A stretch of DNA of 64,000 nucleotides from Pseudopyrenochaeta lycopersici (lineage: Eukaryota > Ascomycota > Dothideomycetes > Pleosporales > Pseudopyrenochaetaceae). Location: assembly GCA_003313425.1 (NCBI GenBank), contig NHZP01000004.1:2046001-2110000 (forward strand), given 5' to 3'. The position numbers were made by a program, and so were the translations under genes. Under the pieces are notes generated by a model. That model was given only the letters and a program-made list of their open reading frames with translations, ran no database searches and was not told the DNA's origin. Positions 1 to 9,099 of the stretch are shown one piece after another (the stretch's first letter is position 1; each line of letters begins with the position of its first letter).

Positions 1-1
1 C

Positions 2-193
2 ACGAATGTGGATCCGGCAAGTACAATGCAGGTTGTGAATGCGCTAAACATTGCTGAAAAGGACTATGACCTGTTATTCGTGCCAGGCGGTGAACACGGA
101 GTAGGAAGTGCTAGTCCCTACGCAGCACGGAGGACAAGACAATTTTTGTATAGGCGACTGAAAGGAAAGGAGCCACCAAGAGAAGCATTGTAG
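2..193 (+). CDS. S9 family serine peptidase (dipeptidyl/prolyl oligopeptidase type), C-terminal end, partial
   Basis: The reading frame is already open at the window edge and ends at a TAG at 191-193, so only the last 63 codons are visible. The peptide opens with TNVDPASTMQVVNAL and continues with FVPGGEHGVG and a short tail (RQFLYRRLKGKEPP). This is the closing part of the alpha/beta-hydrolase domain of S9 peptidases, which cleave short peptides, often after proline. The motif 'NVDPAST' followed by a 'PGxxHG' segment is typical. The histidine in GEHG (codon at 98-100) is in the place of the catalytic His; the Ser and Asp of the triad lie upstream, outside the window. The nearby GTG is an internal valine codon, not a start. 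I cannot tell DPP-IV-like from other S9 subfamilies from this fragment. Confidence 0.85.
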   Translation, partial: TNVDPASTMQVVNALNIAEKDYDLLFVPGGEHGVGSASPYAARRTRQFLYRRLKGKEPPREAL

Positions 194-3100
194 AGGGACA
201 TCGAAGTTTATACTATGAGCGCTAGACTGCTTTATTAACATGAGGAGAGTCATTGTTATAGACATATTGATACAATAAACAAGTGAAACAGAAATAAGCT
301 GCTCAATGTTCAATCGTATATCTAACTAGCTCTAATATATACTTAAATCTAATCTTAAATTGATAAATCAGAATCTGATACAAACTGTAAATCTAGAGAT
401 AAGGTGAACTGTGCGAATGATGATCTGTTTCTCATCCAAAGCCTCACCCAAAGGAGGAAGTCATTATCGAGCATAGTGACGCGATTTTATCTCCTATCTC
501 GTACGCTTGAAGCTGCTTGTCCGCAATTCACACCACCGGCTGTGTAATTGCTTATCGCACTTCTTCATGACCATGCAACGCGCCTCTGCAGGGCAGAGTG
601 TTTTGTGGAGTTGAGCTGTTGGTGGTGTTCCTGAATGCGTTGAGGCTCGCTTCGGGATAGATTTTCTGTCTAGTAGAATCGCTATGGAAGTGATAGAGGC
701 GAGGGACCAATAGCAGGGGTGTGCATTGAAGGCCTCAAAAGTTCCGTACGATGGTTTCCATGTAAGTGAGTCGCCCAAGGCTTGCCAGCAGAGTTGAGCT
801 TGCGGATCCGAACTCCCATCAGGTCTGTAGATGCGTATGCGAAGACAAGTAGGGGTAATGTCTTGATGGAGTATTGTCTGATTTCAACTGATTCAACATG
901 GAAGTAAAGGGATCTAACGATGCCTGGAAGGATGCATAGTCTTTATATAGAGTCTTCAGAGTTCATTAGCTTTGCATATGTCGGCAGATGGGTAGATCTT
1001 CAGAGGTAGGTTTGACCAACGGGTGCTGGGTTGTGAAAGGGTTGTCTGTTTACATGCCAAACATGGCCTAGTATTGTATGTGATGCCTGATGTTCGTGCA
1101 TGGCTAAGCTGAGCTTATAATCATTCTCAGGACATCTCTTTAATTTCCTTTCATGGATCTGCGACACGTTCCTCTCACACATGGACAATCGATGAGCACT
1201 TCTGCCGCCAAACAAATGATTGACATCATTCGCTGAACCGAGACAAAATATTTGCGTTCATTAGGGTAGGCCTTTCTATATACTTCCGCGGGTGGGATGT
1301 TGTACGTTTGAAATATTTCCAGAATTGATCTTAAGCCTTGCGCTCAGTGCTCTATTACGATTGCCACGACTATTGTACACAAGCAGAAACAAAATTAAGT
1401 TGAGCCTCCATGTGAAGATCAGCCAGTGGGTTTTCGATATATGAGTTTATTCATACACGATATCATCAAGAATAGTCTTGGGACTTGCGAAGCAGTTGCA
1501 TTGTTGGAATCTTAAGGAGGAAGTAAAAGTTCTTAATACGTCTTCAGCTATTGGCGCCACAGCGTCAAAAGGTCCATTTATTGCCTCTTTTCTAATCCGA
1601 TATTTTCGCGTTGCGTTCTAGTTGTTTAGCTTGCTAGGCTCATAGCTCTCTACAGAATATGAAGGCGACTCTGGGCGTCACTGATGCTATCTAAGAGCCT
1701 TTTAGGAGCTGAGAGCAGTAGGTTTAGGAAGCTACGTGAGTATATCCAATATTTGCTCCAACGAAATATAGGTCCTAGTAAGGAGAATACACATTGGATA
1801 ACCGTATTGCTAGCTGCGGAGTAAATATTGGCCTGGCGCGCGGTGTTCTAGCGGATGGAAATCATTATCGAGTTCACACTGAACTAACAATATTATATGA
1901 TATATGAGGATATGAAGAAGTGAGCATCTTATGGCAACCGTACGGCGACGGGGTTGTCTTGGTGTGGCGCACAGATCCACGGTATCTTCAGAACGGGGTG
2001 CTTTACTCCTCTCTGGGTGCTTTCTCTTTGTCGTTCAATGACACTAATGCGTCGTATCAGTGTTTTGATTGGTAATTATCGCTTGGGAGGCGAATGGGCG
2101 GCTCTTCGGTGGGAAACGGCAGCATTCGTTTGAATTTGACGATCGCAGCGCGTTTGGGCATTGGATGAAATTCAACAGAAGGAGGAGTTTGGACTGCAGA
2201 GACGATTGGCACTCCTTGCGAGGCTTCGTAAGGTAGTCGCAAAGGCGGGAGCTCGATGGCGCCACTTGTATGAAACAAGATTCTCAATCATGCGTCTGAG
2301 TGATCGAAAGATGCCACGACGGACAGAGGTACAGCAATAACAATAAATATCAGGGAACCGGTAATGAAGATTGGCCATGAAAATGATTGGGCAGGAAGTG
2401 TGCTTTTATAGCTTCGGTTGCGTCGCCAGGGCATACGCGAGTGTCATAATCAAGTTCGGGGGCCTGGTAGAATAATGGGTTTTCTCCCACGGGGCTGAAT
2501 CCAAAACTTCATCAACTTAGGTGATCGCTGATTTCTTCCATAAAGACTTTTTTTTTGTAATACATCCGGTGCTCTGGTTGCCTCTTCCCAACAAACCCTA
2601 AACAACACTTCAGTTCGAAGCATTTGTGTCTTGCAACGCATAAGCACACCACGCCATGGTTTACAAGTGCGCCATTAAGCTCAGAAGCCGGTAGTCATCC
2701 ACACAAACTCTGTGCAAGCCCAGGTTCATCTTCCACATCTATCTGCAATACGAGCCCGAAACTGAGAACATTCCCGAATAAGTTTGCGTCTATAATGCAG
2801 GGCGTCTCATAATAGTCTAGGCTCAAGCTTCTTTGATTCTAGTTTCTCTCGGCTGAATATGAATACTAGCATAGTATTTGATACATCTGCTTTGCAGAAC
2901 GATTGTGGCGTTGATTAGAAAGCAGTTAGGACGACAGCTGACAGCTGGGATGGGGGAACCATGCATACATCTGGGGGTATGCATCGTATCCGAGGCGCGA
3001 AAACCCTGAAGTGACATACATCGACGCTTCTGATGGAGCTAAATGGTTGTGGCGTCCTGGGAAATTCCGGTGGCTTCCGGGGAACACATCGGAGTTGCCG

Positions 3101-3749
3101 CGAACCGTCTCGCTTGCCAGGAAGAGGATTTCGTAATGCCCATGATCGGAGCAAATACCAACCAATGCCACATCGAATGATGGCGCCCAATTCTCCCTAA
3201 ACCATTCATATTCTTTTCACATACGCCTACGCTCCGAGTAATTGGAGCCGCAGGACTTGCTCTATGAGACCGCAGCGAGCAGCATAGTGCTTTGATTGGG
3301 GACCCCTGCCTTTGATCGCCAGCTCGGGACTTATTGACTATCGTGTGAATGTACGGGTAAACTAGATTGCGTCTCGTCCAGTGTGATTCCCAGGCTAGAG
3401 TTGGGTTCGGGGATTAGAATTAGGAGGTTCTGGTGCTGTGGGAGGATAAGGCAGTAGTCTACTATTCCAGGGCGCAATGTGTCTCGCCAACCGCGAAGAA
3501 CTAGATTGCATCTAACATGTGGCAGCATATTGTGCATACCATATTTAGAGGGTTTCGGTGTTGCAAAGGAAAGTTTCAGTTGCAAAATTATCGCATTTCT
3601 TATTCCTAACGCCACTTACTCATGGTACCTTATCCTAGCCCTGAAGGGCAGAGTGGCGTTTAGTGCAAGTTATTTCAAAGCGATCCCCAGGCTGATATAC
3701 ACCCGTCCTCTACTGTTCACACAAGTCTCGCCTTTCGCAGCTGCGCGGC
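194..3749. other. 3.5-kb region with no recognisable gene
   Basis: Between the peptidase and the membrane-protein gene I find only short open frames (60-95 codons) on both strands, none with a motif I recognise. Base composition is ordinary for unique DNA here and lacks the TA-dominated pattern of the RIP-mutated blocks. The most coding-like stretch is on the minus strand at about 2926-3210 (separate entry). A second minus-strand stretch around 2060-2390 has a hydrophobic, signal-peptide-like run followed by a proline-rich segment, but it is broken by a stop and has no convincing start. Confidence 0.5.
2926..3210 (-). pseudogene. Unrecognised coding-like fragment
   Basis: A minus-strand frame runs about 95 codons, from just after an in-frame TGA near 3212 to a stop at 2926-2928. 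It starts without a good ATG: EYEWFRENWAPSFDVALVGI, then SDHGHYEILFLASETV and a Gly/His/Tyr-rich tail. Its aromatic and acidic composition looks more like a real exon than chance, and an AG acceptor sits just before it. I do not recognise the family and see no matching upstream exon. It may be an exon of a small gene or a gene relic. Confidence 0.2.
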
Positions 3750-4933
3750 ATGGCAGTTAACAACATACGAGATCCTAGCATGCGGCCGGCGGATCTGCCT
3801 CATGACAGCCGTGGGACAACAATACTTATTGTTCTTTGGTCTTCGTCAATTCTTTCTGCTATTATTATCGGCCTCCGCGTGTATTGTAAGAAGAAGACAT
3901 ATCGTGGGTTGTGGTGGGATGATCACTTTGCCCTGGCCTCGTGGGTTAGTATTCTCTCTGAAATGCAGCAAGACTAAGCTAACCAGCGCGGTCGTCCATG
4001 GTTGTCTATGTATGTCTCACAACATACTGCGTGGTCCAACTCAAATATGGATCTCGCGACTGGGATATCCCTCATGAGAATTTCCCAACCATCATGAAGA
4101 TGGCTGCTGCGAGGCATCCATTCTTGCTCTTATCTATCATATGGAGCAAAACATCATTCGGTGCTACTCTGCTAAGGATCACGACCGAATGGATGAAGCG
4201 GGCGGTGTGGTTGTTAGTCGTTTCAACTAATATATTCCTCGGCTTCAGCATCATAATCTTCTACATACAGTGCACCCCTATCAGAGGCGCAGCATTGCAA
4301 GATAAATGCCTGGACCGTAATGCCGTGATGAAATATCACATCTTTTCAGGTGGTGAGTCTTCCCGCCCCCGAATTGACCTTTGTGGGCCGCGTAATGATG
4401 TACTAGTGTGGTCTGCTGCTGTCGATCTTGCTATGGTATTTTTCCCATGGAAAATCCTGTGGGGGGTGCATATGTTAAAGAAAGAAAAGCTGGGAATTGC
4501 GGTAGCCATGAGTATGGGCATCTTGTGAGTACACCATGTTGAAACGGGGACTCACCTGACTTTGGTTAGTGCCGCTACCGCTTCTATCATCAAAACATGT
4601 CAACTTAATCAGCTGATGCCAGGAAGCCTTTGTAAGACCTTCGTCAACAAGCAGGTACTCTTACTGTTGCGGCTAACAACCTCAGACGACTCTATACCCC
4701 TCATTTACTGGGGTCCCATCGAGGCTGCCACCACAATTGTGGCCGCTTCGATTCCAGTTCTTCGGGTTTTCATTCGAGATGCCCGTACATCCGCTCGACA
4801 ATACTATCGAACTGAGGAGAGACTGGGTGTTGGAACTAGAGGGCAATGCCACCGTGTGGTGACTTGTGCAGTCAGGCACATACGCGATGACAGGAGTAAG
4901 ACGAGCTTTTCCGGCTCTGCATACCATGCATAG
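3750..4933 (+). CDS. Fungal rhodopsin-domain (SAT4-like) integral membrane protein, five exons
   Basis: Proposed exons are 3750-3948, 3987-4352, 4407-4524, 4570-4631 and 4686-4933 (993 nt, 330 aa). The product matches the fungal rhodopsin-domain family (PF20684 type): N-terminal PADLPHDSRG, first helix, the RGLWWDDHFALASW loop, then FSGVWSAAVDLAMVFFPWKI, EKLGIAVAMSMGIF and IVAASIPVLRVFIRD, in the usual order with about seven helices. Introns 2, 3 and 4 are 54, 45 and 54 nt with GTGAGT/GTAAGA donors. Introns 2 and 4 are multiples of three without stops, so an intron-blind reading still stays open. Removing them restores the family motifs (for example SLYDSIPLIYWG). Intron 1 is odd: the attractive GTTAGT donor at 3945 gives the wrong phase, and only a 38-nt intron (GTATTC..CCAG) keeps frame. 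The gene is therefore either spliced through a very short intron or carries a small frameshift. Proteins of this family are poorly characterised; no specific function is inferred. Confidence 0.75.
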
Positions 4934-5055
4934 AGTGGTAGCGTAACAACAGTGCCAAAAACTAGCCCAGTGTCTTCTTGATAAGTTAAAGACTTTTTCA
5001 ACAATTATTGTTACCTTGAAACGTTTGGTGAGGTACACTAGGTTGTGATTCTTGG

Positions 5056-5413
5056 TGTGGAGTTAATAAGGTGGTTCGGCACTATCCCGCGGTTCTGGTG
5101 TTGTGAATGAGAGGTAGCAATCGAATCAAATGTGCGTGAACAACAGGAGCAGCCCTGCCTGTGCAGTCTGCTAGAAACGAAGTTAATTATGGGGCCTTGT
5201 TAAAAGTACTAAGCAAAATGGTCCGAAATCTCGCTCAATGACTGTAGCCAATGCACTAGTGACCTCACAAAACCTCAGTTTTTAAAGTGAATTGTCGTGG
5301 CGTGAGGTGCAATATGCTAAGATCTCCCACGTGTGTGAATATTATCACTAAATCTCGCTAACAAATGGAATTCGCTATCACTCAATTGACTAGGTACCCT
5401 GTGCAATAGCACA
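5056..5413 (+). repeat. Solo LTR of the 12.8-kb element family
   Basis: This 358-bp sequence begins TGTGGAGTTAATAAGG and ends GCAATAGCACA. It is the same repeat as the 378-bp terminal repeats at 50634-51011 and 63050-63427, including the shared stretch CAGGAGCAGCCCTGCCTGTG. No internal region follows it, so it is a solo LTR left by recombination. The flanking pentamers (CTTGG and CTAGT) do not match, so no target duplication survives. Strand is given as the repeat reads here; the full-length element is coded on the opposite strand. Confidence 0.8.
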
Positions 5414-5662
5414 CTAGTATTTTACAGTCGCTGTGCTCTATAAAAGATATAGGGGACGACTCTAGAGTAACGCTTGTATGTACCCATAGCTCTTAGCGTT
5501 ATAATACTAACTGGTTAGACTAGTCTTACATTATTACTTTAATAAGTGTTCATAGAATTTTCAAGTGCTCTAACTGTTATCCTGTAAAGACTTTCTTCTT
5601 CATAGAATCATGTATAAGCTACTACAGAAAATGAAGTTTTCCTTATAATATTATTAACTATA
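5414..5662. other. Short AT-rich spacer
   Basis: This is AT-rich unique-looking DNA between the solo LTR and the TA dinucleotide at 5661-5662 that flanks the pogo-like element. No gene or motif is seen. Confidence 0.5.
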
Positions 5663-6221
5663 ACGTGTCCCACAAGCGAGCGCCGCGCACAAGCGAGCGC
5701 CGCACCCCACCAAGTTTGAGCTCCTCTACCAGCGTACAGCTTAACCATAAATTCAAGTACTCTATAGATATTAATATGCAAGCTTAAGTAGCACCTATAG
5801 TATCGTTTTTACAGATGCGTAAGTTATACCTAGTCTCTCTGCACCTTTTACAGCGCGATAGAGCACGGCTGCTAAGGCCTAATTACTCCCTACTTTAACG
5901 CATTTTACGCCTAATCTGTTAATCAGCCTCTTATTAAGTAACTATATCCTCTCTAACTCTCTTTATTAAGACTCCTTACTTCTAGATCTACTTTCTCTTA
6001 CGCTGCTTTTACTAAGTTACTGCCTTATTAGCCTTCTTAAGGCTATTAATCTTACTCTCTATTAGCTTAGCTCTATATACCCTTACTATAGCCCCCTTTA
6101 TAAACTAATTAAGCGCCTTAATAATTAAGGCTAGTAATAAGCTCTTATATTATTAAACGTAATTACTAATTAGAGTTAATTAAGCCTTAAACTTATATAG
6201 GTTCCTTAGTGTTTAAGGCTC

Positions 6222-6609
6222 TGTAAAGAATCTTAAAAGCTATTAGTGAGGATAACTAATAAGATTGTAAGGTTAGTTCTCCGGGATAGAGTGAGGGACT
6301 ATATAGAAGGGGTTTAATACTAAGATAGTAAGAGGGCGCTTCTGTAAAGAGTACTAAGGGTTAAGAATAACTAGTATTACTATTACTATACTGTAGAGTA
6401 TAATCTTAAGTTAAACATAATAAGCTATAAGAGTTTATTGTAGTAGTCTATATACATAAGAGTTATGCAGGTTACTTAGTGTGCTTAGTGTGCTCAGCAC
6501 TACTAATTATACTGATCAACTGAGCATGTCACGTGATCTCGTTTGTTGGTCCAATGTCCGTGAGGTCCAGTTAGGGCCACTAGGACAGGGTCCCAGCAGG
6601 ATCGTAACA
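6222..6609 (-). repeat. Solo LTR of the second chromovirus family (inverted)
   Basis: This 388-bp sequence is the reverse complement of the LTRs at 34379-34767 and 41026-41414. On the minus strand it starts TGTTACGATCCTGCTGGGAC and ends near GATTCTTTACA. It is flanked by a perfect 5-bp target duplication, GGCTC (6217-6221 and 6610-6614). No internal retroelement sequence remains. Confidence 0.92.
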
Positions 6610-6786
6610 GGCTCCTAGAGAGCTCCTTACTTAGCTCCTTACTTAGCTCCTTACTTAGCTCCTTACTTAGCTCCTAGCTAAGCTCCTAGTTAAGCTCCTA
6701 ATTAAGCTCCTAGCTAAGCTCCTAATTAAGCTCCTAATTAAGCTCCTAGCTAAGCTCCTTCCTAAGCTCCTAACTAAGCTGCTAGT
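6610..6786 (-). repeat. 12-bp tandem repeat inside the transposase frame
   Basis: About 14 copies of a 12-bp unit of the type AGCTCCTNNNTA (AGCTCCTTACTT, AAGCTCCTAATT and others). In the transposase frame on the minus strand this encodes a run of four-residue repeats of the form (K/Q)EL(S/N), once Gln codons turned into stops are allowed for. The copies differ mostly by C-to-T or G-to-A changes. Confidence 0.8.
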
Positions 6787-7334
6787 AATAGCGTACGCAG
6801 CTAGATATCTAGCCTTAATAAGATAACGTCTAGCTAGAGAGGAATAAGGCCTACTTCTTAAAATACTAAGCGTATATTAACTACAGTAAAAGTTTAATTA
6901 AATACTACTTTAAAGGTAGGCAGAAATTTAAGCTTAGTAATATAGTTAATATAGGCCTTAATTAAGCTCTCTATCTAGCAGCTGTACACCTTCTTAAGAG
7001 GAGAAAAGTAGCTAATATTAAGAGGCTGTAGTAGATAAGATAAGTAAGGTAGTATGTAGAGGATATAGATAGCTAATTTATACTAACTAGACCTCTACTA
7101 CGCGTTAATAGCAGCTTATTAGCTATATTACGTATAGCTGCGTACGTAGGCGGGAATCTATGCTAATCTAGATTAAGTATATAATTAACTATTACCTCCT
7201 CTTCTAGCTAGGTAAGCTTCCTTAAGTTAGGCTAGTAATCGCGCTAAGTAGCACTACTATAGTAGTCCTAGCGCGTTAGTAATAGATTATTCTTTCAGAC
7301 ACTTTAAAGATTACTGCAGCAGGCTAGTTACTAC

Positions 7335-7645
7335 TAGGGTTGCCACTTTTTAGTAATAGTAATTACTATTTTCTAAATATAGATTTTTTTTTATATTTAT
7401 GTTTTACAGTACTATAATTAAAGTGTTAGGCCTAAATTACCTTAAATAGCTAAGATATAGAGTTATACTTTAATATATACTCTATATAACTAACTTCTAT
7501 AGTAAAATTATAGTTTTTATTTTCTAATAGTAATTACTAATAGTAATAGTAATTACTAGAGGGTTTAAAAATAATAATAGTAATTACTATTACTATTGGC
7601 CTCTAGTAATAGTAATTACTATTACTATAGTAAACGGCAACCCTG
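7335..7645. mobile_element. hAT-type MITE, 311 bp
   Basis: The ends are TAGGGTTGCC at the left and GGCAACCCTG at the right, i.e. YAGGGTTGCC inverted termini. A perfect 8-bp target duplication, GTTACTAC, lies outside (7327-7334 and 7646-7653). An 8-bp duplication with a YAGGG terminus is the hAT signature. The interior is AT-rich with palindromic blocks of TAGTAATAGTAATTACTATT type repeated near both ends. It has no coding capacity. Confidence 0.85.
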
Positions 7646-7734
7646 GTTACTACTAATTTAATGCGCATAAATAGCTAAGATAGTAAGCTAGATATCTGCT
7701 TTGTTTAAAGGCATTTAAAGAGCGTGGCGTTAAG

Positions 7735-8127
7735 TGTTAGGATCTGGAATCCTGGATAAGGAGGGAGAGCCTCAGGTACTGACAGCCAGTCAAGAAGCGC
7801 CAGTGTTCCACTCTGTCACGCGTCACGTGACCGCTCGCTCCGCCAAGGACAAGCGCTCGCAGCGCTCGCGGCAAGCGCGACGAGCGCATTATGTATATAG
7901 ATTACCACAATAAACCCTTATAGCTTATTGTGTTCAACTTAATATTATACTCTACAGTATAGTAATAGCAATACTAATTGTTCTTAACCCTTAGTACTCT
8001 TTACAGAAGCACCCTTTTACTGTCTTAGTATTAAACCCCCTTCTATCTAGTCTCTTACTCTATCCTAGAGAACCAACCTTACAGTCTTATTAGTTATCCT
8101 TACTAATAGCCCTTAAGATTCTTCACA
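7735..8127 (+). repeat. Gypsy-1 5' LTR
   Basis: 393 bp, TGTTAGGATCTGG...GATTCTTCACA. It contains a GC-rich U3 block with GTCACGTGACCGCTCGCTCC and repeated CGCTCG/GCGAGC motifs. From TATGTATATAGATTACC onward it is shared with the LTRs of Gypsy-2. Confidence 0.93.
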
Positions 8128-8149
8128 CTTTAAACACCCTCAAGATAAG

Positions 8150-9070
8150 TGACACTGAGATAGAAACTACCAACCATCATACAACAAGGCCAGGCAACGC
8201 TGTCGCCAAACCGGACCTCTTCTATAGGGATCGGTTCAAGCTCGAGGACTAGCTACTCCAGTTCGACCTGTTCTTCAAGTTCAACGTAACCACCATAGAC
8301 GACGACGACTAAGCAGTACTCATGTTGAGCTACATGAGAGGCGAAGCTGCCAAATGGGTGAAACCCCACCTAGTTAAGTACATAAGTAACAAAGAAAAGC
8401 CTTAAGAACTTATCATCATATTCGAAAGTACGGAAAGGTTTAAAGCATGCATGCGCTAAGCGTTTAGGCTCCTGAACGTAGCAACTATTACAGAGCGCAA
8501 GATCTAAAACATGCGACAAACCAGGTCTGCAGCTAACTACACTAACAAATTTCTAGGTTACGCCAGACAGACTAGTTAGAATAACGACACCCTAAAAACT
8601 ATGTACAAATAAGGCCTAAAAGCGGACGTCTAGACCGAGCTCATGCGTACGGGCACGAAAATCACGACACTAGACGACCTAATCAATAAAACTATCTAAC
8701 TAGATGTAGAGCTCTATAAGCTCCGTATGCGACTTAGAAGATAACTACTAGGACAAACAAAGGAAGACAAGAAACCCTAGAAAGATTATCGCAATAAGCT
8801 AAATAATAGTCGCCCACGACATTAGTATTAACTATAGGGAGTGCCTAGACAGTACCTGTCAGGGGGCCCTAAGGCAATGCATCTAGATAATCTTAATAAG
8901 GAGAAGTTAGGTAAGGGCGGGAAGAAAAAAGAGATAACCTACTTTAACTGTAATAAGAAAGGCTATATAGCTAAGGACTACAGGAGTAAGAATAAGGTAA
9001 CCCCCTAGATTAATATAATAGTAGTAAAAGAAGAAAATAGCGACGACGAAACATAGGAAGTCATCGCGAC
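8150..9070 (+). pseudogene. Gypsy-1 gag region
   Basis: This frame encodes a retrotransposon Gag: AVLMLSYMRGEAAKWVKPHL followed by a helical capsid-like region. A zinc knuckle near 8938-8990 reads YFNCNKKGYIAKDY. It should be C-x2-C-x4-H-x4-C, but the first Cys, the His and the last Cys have each become Tyr by a single G-to-A or C-to-T change. Several Gln/Trp codons are TAA/TAG. Gag would form the particle and package RNA; this copy cannot. Confidence 0.8.
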
Positions 9071-9099
9071 CTAAGAGGAAAGGGCTTAAGATATAGAAA

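Larger units (their letters stand above)
5770..7734 (-). pseudogene. pogo/Fot1-like transposase relic, interrupted and RIP-mutated
   Basis: Read on the minus strand, the order is as follows. The N-terminal part (about 7734-7100, broken by the MITE) contains the family-like RDYQPNLRKLTQLEEEVIV and YILNLD segments of the DNA-binding region. Then comes the helix-rich region after the catalytic core (about 6990-6800), with KAYINYITKLKFLPTFKVVF and VGLIP, then a tract of four-residue repeats (6610-6790), the solo LTR, and a C-terminal basic region. The C-terminal region ends in a zinc-knuckle-like C-x2-C-x4-Y-x4-C at 5811-5852, with Tyr where His is expected. The middle of the DDE domain is missing. 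Many in-frame TAG/TAA codons sit where Gln/Trp are expected. The catalytic domain is gone, so this copy cannot move itself. Confidence 0.75.

Noticed and set aside
2044..2378. Small secreted protein on the minus strand
   Set aside because: A hydrophobic stretch is followed by a Pro-rich segment, but a stop separates them and no ATG or intron solution restores one frame.
5056..5413. Complete element starting at the solo LTR
   Set aside because: No internal domain or second LTR of this family follows within the neighbouring DNA. The next copies are at 50.6 and 63.1 kb, in an unrelated context.
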